Assembly (NCBI GenBank): GCA_903813345.2
Contig: CAIIXF020000005.1
Span: forward strand, 24,741,375 to 24,805,374
From: Owenia fusiformis
Lineage: Eukaryota; Annelida; Polychaeta; Sabellida; Oweniidae
Reading direction: 5' to 3'
DNA length: 64,000 nucleotides
The notes below the pieces were generated by a model. That model saw nothing but the letters and a program-made list of their open reading frames with translations, made no database searches and had not been told where the DNA came from. Shown piece after piece: positions 55,690 through 64,000 of the stretch (positions within the stretch are counted from its first letter, which is position 1; each line of letters opens with the position of its first letter). Position numbers and translations under genes: made by a program.

Positions 55690-56235
55690 GCGGGCAGATA
55701 TACTATATCTGCCCGCTCGGAGCGGGACGTAAAGCTATAGGAATATCCTATGGTTTTGAAAAAATATCATTTATATCCATGAGTGGATATTGATATCTTC
55801 ATGAGTGAGCGCAGCGAATGAGTGAAGATATTTGTATCCATGAGTGGATATAATTGATATTTTTGAAAAACCATGGGATTGTCTGTTTATCCCATGGGAA
55901 ATCATCATCAGCGAAAAAAGTTGAAAAATATAAGTTGAGAAAAAAATTGAAAATATAATTGAAAAAATTGAAATTTTGAAAATCTTTTTAAATATTTTTG
56001 AAAATAATAAAAAAAATGTAAAAATATTTTTTTTTTGAAAAAATTCGAAACCATCGAATATCACTTTTAAAACCATCGAATATCACTTTTCAAACCATCG
56101 AATATCACTTTTTAAGACGTGATATTCGATAGTTTAAAAGTGATATTCGATGGTTTGTGAATTTTATGCTAAAATATGATATCTTGATCCATATATCAAA
56201 TATATCTTCATGTGATATTCGATTTATATCCTTGC
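55690..56235. repeat. Cluster of palindromes and TCGAATATCAC repeats
   Basis: GCGGGCAGATATACTATATC/TGCCCGC (55690), ATATCCATGAGTGGATAT (55773), ATCCATGAGTGGATA again (55838), CCATGGGAT...ATCCCATGG (55871) and three direct ACCATCGAATATCACTTTT units (56050-56115) facing two inverted ones (56120-56155). No coding frame. Confidence 0.85.
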
Positions 56236-56828
56236 AACCATGGGATAATCTGCCCGCTGATGAAAATATAAGTTTTTACAAACCGGCTTTATGTACCTAT
56301 AACACGTCCACGTATGGGATAAATATGTTTTATTTCATCCCGAACATATGATAAGAACAAAAGAAGTGTCTGATGTGTTTTCTAAAACAATATAGAGAAA
56401 AGTATATAGTACGTACTATATATATATTTCAAATTATTATGTTACCATCCAATAGATAATCATTAAATTGACGATGTGTAAAATGCTCAGAATGTTTTTA
56501 TGACTTGTTTAAGAGAAACGCGTTTTCAAAAAGTTCACCATATCGATACCACTCCTTTGGAGTTATAAGAAATAAAGTTCAGTAACATATCTTTTCATGA
56601 CGTCTCATAGACATCTAAATACCCCTTACATTCACTCCCCCGATCCTCCGTTTAATTTCATTTATTTTCGATATAATGCATTTGTATAACGCATGGAAAC
56701 CCATTTAAATGGCAGTAATTTTGTAATATTAATGGCATTCATAAGTATTTTTTATGTGATATTAGAGAGATTTCGCACATACGTAAAATACAACTTATAA
56801 CGTATACTTATACTTATAAGAAAACGTA

Positions 56829-57048
56829 CAAGGTGTTTCATAATGTAGGCTTTTCGTCAGGAAAGATCTTCTCGGACTGTAATAAATAAAGGTCAAAAGG
56901 ATGCCATTTGTACTTTCTTGAATTGAAGCATGTTTAGTTGATCCAAATGTGTTTGTCTAGAATAAAATAGACTCATATATAGTACATACATATAGACCCA
57001 TCTCTTCTCAAATTGACTTTTTGGAGATGCTCGTTATGAAACACCCTG
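56829..57048. mobile_element. 220-bp mariner-type MITE
   Basis: The inverted ends CAAGGTGTTTCATAA and TTATGAAACACCCTG are flanked by TA. No coding sequence. It is nested in the 56762-58344 element. Confidence 0.75.
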
Positions 57049-57505
57049 TATGTCATTTGTTGAGCTACTGAATGGGTCGTTCCCAGAAATTGCTAGAACC
57101 TGCTGGTTTGATTGGTGTTTCAAATTGATGAGTATTTGATTGGAAACTGTTCCAGCCAATTAATTTTTAAAAATGCTTGCGGTCAATTGTTCCACACACA
57201 TGTAGGTCAAGCTTTATACGGAGATCAATCTGTATACGTTTATCATCTACGGGTATATACAATTTTTTAAGTTCATTGAACTTATACTGATCATGAAAAC
57301 TTTGAAATAATCAACTTGTTTATGTAATGACTCACTTAAAGGATCACGACTCACTTTAAAGGATCTTGTTTATAATACACTACAACTACTAAGACACGGA
57401 AGCAAGCATTTAATTAAAATGTGCATAATACACACGTGCAGATGACTGTGCATTCACAGTCTCTGGTTGATGGAGCTTTTCTATATCGGGTATAGTTATG
57501 TTCCA

Positions 57506-58238
57506 TTAAGGTGACTGTTAACTTAATCGATTTTCAGAAAAAATTGAAAATTTCACAATCTTGAAATTTTCAAACTCTTCCTGAGAAGTCGTTTTTATTA
57601 TTTCACATATGCTTGTGCACTGTTATCATCACAAAGACATCAAAGAACAACAAAAAACTTTAGTTTGAGAAAAAAGTGCCGTTTAAAGAATTTGAGAAGA
57701 TTTTTTTCTAGGAGTAGCCCGTGAAAAACCAGTGATTCAAAATATCTGAACATTTCAGAAAATATACTTCAAACATATATCAAAAACGTAGGAGCAACGG
57801 AAATTTGAAAAATTACCCGTTAAAAAAATTGGGATCAAAATAAGGAAAAAAGTACACTTCTCAAATTGTTTTTTTCTATTTTTTTAATTTGTATGAGAGA
57901 TTTCAAAATTCTAAAGTTCCTTCCATTTTGGGCTATATTAAAGGGATGTTTCAGAGAAATTAGAAAACTAATGTTCAGGGACCTTTGCCGTGCTACTCTT
58001 TTTGTCAATTTTTCTGTCACATTTTCAGAGGACTCAAATTCCCATTCCAAAATGTTTACTGTTTCTATTTGCATTACCACAGTGAGCCTGGTTATATAAA
58101 TGATAAGTGGAACTAAACAATTGAGAGAAAATCCAACCAAAAGACAGTTAATTTTGATGGTCAGATTATACTCAAATGCCATGTGCTTCCTGGTTTCGGC
58201 CATCTTGGATTTTTTGGTTAAGTTATAAGTTACCTTAA
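57506..58238. mobile_element. TTAA-flanked element, copy 2 (empty site)
   Basis: The 733-bp copy is nearly identical to the flanks of copy 1 (48512-50405) but lacks the family B insertion, and retains about 31 bp (near 57905-57935) lost from copy 1. It lies inside a larger TTAGAGAG-ended element. Confidence 0.78.
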
Positions 58239-58623
58239 GTACAATTTAAAATTGATTTTAGTAAATATAATAGTTCGACATGACCCTTTAAACTATACGT
58301 ATACGTATAAGTTGTACTTTCACTTATGTGCGAAATCTCTCTAATAAATATATTCCAACAGAAAAGGTATTTCACTTTTTGTGATTTTTATAACATGAGG
58401 TCTATGGGGAATCTCCCCGATCTAGAAGTCACTTTAATGAATTAAATCTTTAAATTGATAAATACTTATCTACATGCACTTTTACATGTAGACTTTAAAT
58501 ATGATAGCTCTATTACTTTGACTAAAATTTAATAACGGAAATCTAGATTTAATATTCCTACTTGCATCTAGTCTATTGAACAGGACCGTCACCAGGACTT
58601 TTTTTTGCCGTAGCTCCAAACCC

Positions 58624-59066
58624 CACACCGGAATAGCCTGACAACGGTAAAGTCATATACCGTCGTCACAAATGGCGGACATAACCGTCGCTTCAACTCT
58701 CTAATCACTTGGTCCTCGTTTCACGGGACTTTATCGTCGCTAATTCTGTGCATGTATCGAGCTCTTGTAATAATGTATCGTATGAAATACCAATTTCATA
58801 CGGCATATGGTAAATTATTTGAAATTCAGATTCCGTTGTCATTGACGATATCGAAGACGCTATATTTTGGCCACTCACGACCCAATTTGATCTAAATTGG
58901 GATTTAATATGATACATCATCACAAGAGCTTACTACATGCACAAAAATAGCGACAATAAAGTCCCATGAAACGAGGACCAAGTGATTGAAGAGTTGAAGC
59001 GACGGTTATGTTCGCCATTTGTGACAACGGTATCTGACTTTACCGTTCTCAGGCTATTCCGGTGTG
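58624..59066. mobile_element. 443-bp foldback element
   Basis: Arms of about 165 bp starting CACACCGGAATAGCCTG are closely complementary, including ACTTGGTCCTCGTTTCA and its inverse. A second stem (GAGCTCTTGT...ACAAGAGCT) closes on a loop of about 110 bp. No target duplication was found. Confidence 0.75.
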
Positions 59067-59243
59067 AAATCTACCGTTTAAACGGGAATACATCTTTTTT
59101 ATTCATTTTCTAAGACATATTGGTATTTTATATAAGAATAACTTTTAAGTTCTTTGCCTGTTGACATATTGCCATAACAAACGCTATCACACAGGTAGAT
59201 GACGTAATGGATAGTTTAAGGCTGCACAATGGCTAGCTTGACT

Positions 59244-59276
59244 CTTATCCCGTACCAGGACCTGGCACGGGATAAG
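59244..59276. repeat. 33-bp palindrome
   Basis: CTTATCCCGTACCAGG is followed directly by the near-inverse ACCTGGCACGGGATAAG. It could be a relic of a short inverted-repeat element. Confidence 0.8.
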
Positions 59277-59796
59277 CTTGACTCCTGTATAGTTCAATTG
59301 AATGGGGCTTCATAAAAATCACTATCATATCTTTTTTGAAAAGAAAAAAAAAGTATTTTGATGCCATGGTTCATTCTCAGTCTTTTATTTTGAAGAAATT
59401 ACGAGACTTAAACAAACATGCCCGAAATTAGTTATTTACAAACGGTTAGAGGGGGCAAAGTTGCCCCCTGTGACCCAGAATTTGTGAAACTCTTCATATA
59501 AATATCTTACAAAAAGCAAAAGAAAATCCAATATTCAATGTTTTGAGCCATACTTTATTAGAATTGGTGTATGGTTTATGAAGGTATTGACATTTTAAGA
59601 TCATAAAAAGGGCTTTGCGCGCGATTTCACTGGAAAATATTTTCGTCTATGGAACATTTCTTTGGATCACAGTAACCTTACAACTAATGGAGGTAGGATG
59701 CTAGATTTTACACAATAATGTGGGGGATTCAAAACCAAGCAAAGTCGTAAATATGAGGTCTTTCAGATTGTGGCTAAAAATGGTCAGAAAAAGAAT

Positions 59797-60168
59797 GTGG
59801 AAGGGTTGAAGAATCGTAGATGTTGAAGTTCACATTCTATGATTCTATCCATTTCAGTAATATTTGGTTAGGGCTTTTAATTTCTGGTTTCAAGACTAAG
59901 AAAAATGTATGGTACCAACAAAAACTTTAGACCTCTACAAGATGTCAAAATATGAAAGGATTCCTGCAGGTAACAAGGGGAATATAGTCCGTTGCATAGG
60001 TTTACTTTTTTGACCGCCCTGTAGTACAAGTCAACAAAACGGACAACTAGTAAATTAATTTTTTGAATAATAAAAATAAATCTGAACAGTGGGGTGCAGA
60101 AAAATGACTTTATCAGAATATTAAAAATATAGTAAGTGCCCATTAAAGGGCTGTTCAATCAAATAATT
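59797..60168. repeat. Direct duplication, left copy
   Basis: Closely matches 60732-61110 from GTGGAAGGGTTGAAGAATCG to CAAATAATTTG. Each copy contains a mariner-type end (TTTTTTGACCRCCCTGTA). No coding sequence. Confidence 0.82.
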
Positions 60169-60436
60169 TGTTTATATATAACCCTCCCCCCCCCCCATTT
60201 TTCATTGAGACTATAGTGTACCTAACATAAGACTCATAGAAATTTGGTCAAAAGTCAAAGGTTAGCCTCTGTAAATCTCCCAGTTTTAGAATTTTGAATA
60301 TAGATGCTTCAAGAGCAATTAAGTGATCTTGCAAAATGTATTCATGAATCCTCTATGATATCATTAACCTGTTCAGACGACCGAATAAAAGATGGCTAAC
60401 TTCCGTTTTAAAACCTGCCCAGGCCGATTAAAAGAT

Positions 60437-60665
60437 GCCTCACTTCCGCTATGATGTCACCCTCTTGTCCAGACAGATTCAAAATGGCTGACTTCCTGTC
60501 AGTGTTGCCTCACTTCCGCTATGATGTCACACTCTTGCCCAGACAGATTCAAAATGGCTGACTTCCTGTCAGTGTTGCCTCACTTCCGCTATGATGTCAC
60601 ACTCTTGTCCAGACAGATTCAAAATGGCTGACTTCCTGTCAGAAAGCTTCAAAATGGCTGACTTC
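60437..60665. repeat. 70-bp tandem repeat
   Basis: Three units of GCCTCACTTCCGCTATGATG, TCACACTCTTGTCCAGACAG and TTCAAAATGGCTGACTTCCT (60437, 60507, 60577). The tail has extra GGCTGACTTCC copies. Confidence 0.9.
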
Positions 60666-60731
60666 CGGTTTTAGGTGACCAGCCGTGACCAGCCTGAGCT
60701 CATGGGACCAAAATCTCTACTACTGAAGGGT

Positions 60732-61110
60732 GTGGAAGGGTTGAAGAATCGTAGATGTTGAAGTTCACATTTTATCCATTTCAGTAATATTAGGTTAGAG
60801 CTTTTAATTTCTGGTTTCAAGATTAAGAAAAATGAATGGTACCAGCAAAAACTTGGTCTACAAGATGTGAAAATATGAAATGATTCCTGCAGGTAACAAG
60901 GGAAATATATATAGTCCGTTGCATAGGTTCACTTTTTTGACCACCCTGTAGTACAAGTCAACAAAACGGACAACTACGAACTAGTAAATTATTTTTTTAA
61001 ATAATAAAGAATAACTCTGAACAATAGGGTGCAGAAAAATGATTTGATCAGAATATTAAAAATATAGTAAGTGCCCCTTAAAGGCCTCTTTTCGATCAAA
61101 TAATTTGTGT
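60732..61110. repeat. Direct duplication, right copy
   Basis: Partner of 59797-60168, separated from it by about 560 bp that include the 70-bp satellite. Substitutions and small indels between the copies suggest an old segmental event. Confidence 0.82.
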
Positions 61111-61324
61111 GAAAATCTTGAAGTTTCTTGTAAAAAGACCTGCTTCACCCATTGTTAAAATTTGATGACAACCTGTGAATATAAATGAATATAAAATTGA
61201 CTATTGAAATGTAAAGCTTTAAAATCACGATCGTGCGTCTAGTCAAAGACTTCAAATGTTCAAAGTCTATGGACATTGGTCTACTTAATTATTTTTCACA
61301 TCTCAATGGTATTGTGCGAGTGCA

Positions 61325-62152
61325 TTATTGCATATCTTGAGCTGATCTATATTTGATAGATTTTGGACGGAGATATCTGCAATACTTTAAATCCTTCCAT
61401 TCATGTTCACTCATATTCTTAGCAGGTCCAGATATTGCATAATTACGATACTTCAACTCTTGGTCCTTGACTTTATAGATAGGTGGCAGTACTACAGGAG
61501 GTAGGATTGCTGCTAATGGTTTCTCGGTCTCAACATAGATGTCACTGTGATTGTTTATGTCCATGGCTGGTCTGCCCAGTTGACTGGTTCTCCTATCCAT
61601 ACTTGTCCGACTAATTCTACGCTGTCTATGACCATCTTTAACACTACCGCTTTCCTTAGTTATCTCCAGCTGTGTAGCATCAGTGTGGACAAGAATGGGT
61701 CTGGTCAATCCATTATTGCTGAATTTGCGGATTCTATCAGGTCCACCATGGAGAGATATTCTCCTAAGTTTCTCAGTATGATCTGATAGTGAATCAGCTG
61801 CCATGTTTGGAGGCACAACTACGCTACTTGACCTATTTCTTGTAGTGGTGGTTGGCACATTAGTGTTCAATTGCAGATATTCCCGAATATCATGCTCAGA
61901 AGTCTCTGGATTGTAACCTCCTTTGTCATTTAAACCATAAAAGTCTTGCAAAGCTAAAAGTTGGGAACTCCTACGTCGCAAGTTGTTGACATTTCGATCC
62001 TTTTTAGAGTCAGTGTTCATTTCTTTATCAATAAACTTTTCAACCTGTCGTAGTTTCTCATCCTCACGATTATTGTATGCTGCGATTATTCTCCTTGTGT
62101 TTTTGTCCAGCTCAGCTAGTTGTGTACTCCTACTTAGTCGTCGCTGGTTCAT
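61325..62152 (-). CDS. Unrecognised basic 275-aa protein, apparently single exon
   Basis: An uninterrupted reading frame from ATG 62152 to TAA 61325 is long for this AT-rich DNA and has normal protein composition. No domain is recognised. Residues 13-60 are charged and likely helical. There are five RRxS sites (RRLS 4-7, RRSS 60-63, RRIS 130-133, RRIS 178-181, RRTS 187-190), which match the basophilic (PKA-type) kinase consensus. A proline-rich stretch AAILPPVVLPPIYKV (214-228) is followed by an aromatic/basic C-terminus (EWKDLKYCRYLRP). There is no signal peptide or membrane segment, so it is probably cytosolic or nuclear. It could be the last exon of a longer gene, although no strong acceptor was seen just upstream. 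No function is assigned. Confidence 0.7.
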   Translation of the reverse strand: MNQRRLSRSTQLAELDKNTRRIIAAYNNREDEKLRQVEKFIDKEMNTDSKKDRNVNNLRRRSSQLLALQDFYGLNDKGGYNPETSEHDIREYLQLNTNVPTTTTRNRSSSVVVPPNMAADSLSDHTEKLRRISLHGGPDRIRKFSNNGLTRPILVHTDATQLEITKESGSVKDGHRQRRISRTSMDRRTSQLGRPAMDINNHSDIYVETEKPLAAILPPVVLPPIYKVKDQELKYRNYAISGPAKNMSEHEWKDLKYCRYLRPKSIKYRSAQDMQ

Positions 62153-63179
62153 ACTTGCGAAGTCATACGCAACAAAAACAATGATTTATGTATACTTCAC
62201 TTTTGTGCCTATCAGAATTTTAAGAACCACTAATCCTCGACTTAGAAACACAAACTTCCTAGTGTTTTTCAAGTTAATCATCGAACAAATAAATACATTA
62301 ATATTATCTCTCAATGTATTGTCTATGGGGGACCATTCACAAAATCCCTATATTGTTAATAATCGTATTGTCTAATACATTATGTGATAAATTGTTTTCT
62401 ATCTAGCACAAACATTTGTTTACTAAACCTTGTGGATTCCTTCCTTTGTCATGAACATATCCTGGCTCTTGTTGGTTGCTTGGTATAAATGTTATCAATA
62501 ACAATAAACGGATCTTCATAGTGTAGAATGATACTTTATGTCTTTGTACATTGCTCTGGTGTTTAAGTCAAGTGTCCAATACTTCAGTTATAATATGAAA
62601 TATTCCTGTTATCTAGATTCCTGTGATCTCATATCAACATACGGAGCGAACATTTGTATGGAAGAAATAACATCTATGTTGAAATAATATGTCTTTTTTA
62701 TTGCATTTGTGTGTATATTTATTTGCATGTAAATTGATACAAATGTTTCCAATTCTTTTGAAATGTAACTTTATGACATTTTTTCATTCTAACCAGGTTT
62801 TCAGAATGAAGAATAAAAACTGTTCTTTTAAAACAATTTCAACTTTTTCAATACAAAAGTAATAATAAAAATGTGTTTTCAATTTGTCAAAATATCTCCT
62901 CACTCGTGCGATAAAACCGCTTCAAGACTTATCTTGATAATTGTTAACACAGTCACTGCCAAGTATCATTATATCTTGATATTGGGAGTGTTACATTTTG
63001 AAGTGTTAGTAGCATTTCTAGACACGCAATACTTAGGTAATGTTTTGTAATCAATATATCAATTCATTTTAATTTTAATATCACATCAAATATACCAATT
63101 ATTATGCAATTACAAGCAGGAACTATTTGGCACATACCACTCTACAAATCGCCAAAGATGATAATTCATATATTAAGTA
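62153..63179. other. Upstream of the 275-aa frame, nothing recognised
   Basis: AT-rich DNA that would contain the promoter of the minus-strand gene. No TATA box in a convincing position and no upstream coding exon is seen. Confidence 0.5.
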
Positions 63180-63316
63180 CAGTAAAATCTGTCTAAGTGG
63201 AATACATTTGGAACTTCTAAAAAGTGTTCCACTTGGGAGGTGTTCCACTTACAGAGGTTCATTTATCATTAAGTCAGTTCCGGTTCTTGAGTTGTTCCAC
63301 TTTACAGGTTTCACTA
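63180..63316. mobile_element. Pogo/Tigger-like MITE
   Basis: The ends CAGTAAAATCTGTCTAAGTG and the inverse of TAGTGAAACCTGTAAAGTGG are flanked by TA. The interior repeats GTTCCACTTGGGAGG/GTTCCACTTACAGAGG. CAGTRNAACCTS-type ends are usual for pogo-derived MITEs. Confidence 0.65.
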
Positions 63317-64000
63317 TATTGTTCAATGATATGTTACATCTAACTTTAACCCAAACATGTTACAAAGACAACTCATTGACATACATAATAAGTTTAGTAC
63401 AGTTTTTAGTTTACAAGGTACTTTAATACAAATATTGATAAGCATTTCAAATTAAACAATAGACACTTGAACATATATCATATCTGAATGGCATGTTTTG
63501 TGATATTTTATTGTATCTTTATGAACTTGTCACTATTTAAATTAAAGGCAGAATCAGATCTAGCGGTTACTTTGATGCTTCATCTTGACAAAAATTGTTT
63601 CAATTTTAAAATATTTTGGGCTCATATCATTCCCATCGTCCGTACGCACGGCTTCAAAATCCAAAACATCTTCTTCCGAAAGTACGGATTTTCTAAAGTA
63701 TATACTTTAAAGATTTTTACAATAATGCGATTATTTATTTAAATATTTCCCCCCATTTTTGCACTTCGAATCTATTGACATTTTACAGGGTGCGCATACG
63801 TGGACATATGCGGTTTAAATCATTTACGAGTCCTGTGTCCATATATTGGATCAATTAACTTTTTTTAAATAACAGATTATTGAATATACAAAAATACATC
63901 AATTTACAATCGTGGTCTAGATTATGGGAATGAACAGAAACTATACCAGTGTTCCTCAATATGGCATGTCTGTCTAGTGTACTTGATGTGATAAACAACA
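63317..64000. other. Window end, nothing recognised
   Basis: Short frames only, with no repeat structure beyond AT-rich tracts. Confidence 0.5.

Larger units (their letters stand above)
56762..58344. mobile_element. TTAGAGAGATTTCGCACATA-ended element carrying two insertions
   Basis: Inverted ends of about 50 bp (TTAGAGAGATTTCGCACATA..., with a TACAACTTATA block) are flanked by TA. The interior holds the 220-bp mariner MITE (56829) and the TTAA element copy 2 (57506). No transposase is recognised. Confidence 0.65.

Noticed and set aside
59797-61110. Direct repeats as a pair of LTRs
   Set aside because: No TG...CA ends, primer-binding site or coding interior; the interval is only about 560 bp and holds a satellite.
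61983-62375. A 130-codon plus-strand frame
   Set aside because: Antisense shadow of the 275-aa minus-strand frame.

Overview
The window is animal nuclear DNA: AT-rich, with small exons (64-301 nt) in long introns bounded by GT-AG, and packed with transposon debris. Mariner, hAT-like and TTAA-type elements, many MITE-like repeats, a Jockey/CR1-type LINE and frequent TACATGTA-like tracts point to a marine invertebrate, but the phylum cannot be fixed from the sequence alone. No base counts, alignments or searches were run; percentages and homologies are by eye.

Four host genes are supported. (1) The 5' half of MON2, a large trans-Golgi/endosome trafficking scaffold of the DCB-HUS family, lies on the minus strand from 40646 down to 17598. 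I resolve 19 coding exons, all phase-consistent, summing to 2397 nt (799 codons). The C-terminal half is not recognised, so it lies beyond position 1 or was missed. (2) Divergent to it, about 1.5 kb away, is a two-exon plus-strand gene (42190-44027) for a 126-residue CD225/dispanin (IFITM-like) two-pass membrane protein. (3) A four-exon minus-strand gene (53299-50823) encodes a 298-residue type II membrane sulfotransferase related to WSCD. (4) An intronless minus-strand reading frame (62152-61325, 275 aa) encodes a basic protein I do not recognise, with five RRxS motifs.

The rest is repeats. 1-17.6 kb: two decayed mariners (3908-5030, with about 290-bp inverted repeats, and 13372-14436), a hAT-like MITE (6589-7073), satellites, and two copies of a short family ending in a CCCAYCRAAC-type inverted repeat. 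17.6-40.6 kb (MON2 introns): an AAAGGAGC long-TIR element inside a satellite-bearing element, a 116-bp tandem array built from the start of MON2 exon 12, a mariner remnant, a hAT-like element with a perfect 8-bp target duplication, and a 5.1-kb LINE inserted in another satellite-bearing element, itself carrying a MITE in ORF1. 44-59 kb: nested elements, including two TTAA-flanked copies, one filled and one empty for another insertion, and a 1-kb stretch dense in palindromes. 59-61 kb: a direct duplication with a 70-bp satellite between the copies.

The host genes do not look like one pathway. MON2 and the dispanin gene may share a promoter region. The most interesting features are a duplicated alternative exon in MON2 (21925-21707) with a lysine-rich tail, its own stop and an overlapping polyadenylation signal, and the amplified exon-12 acceptor. 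I found no convincing new multi-gene system.
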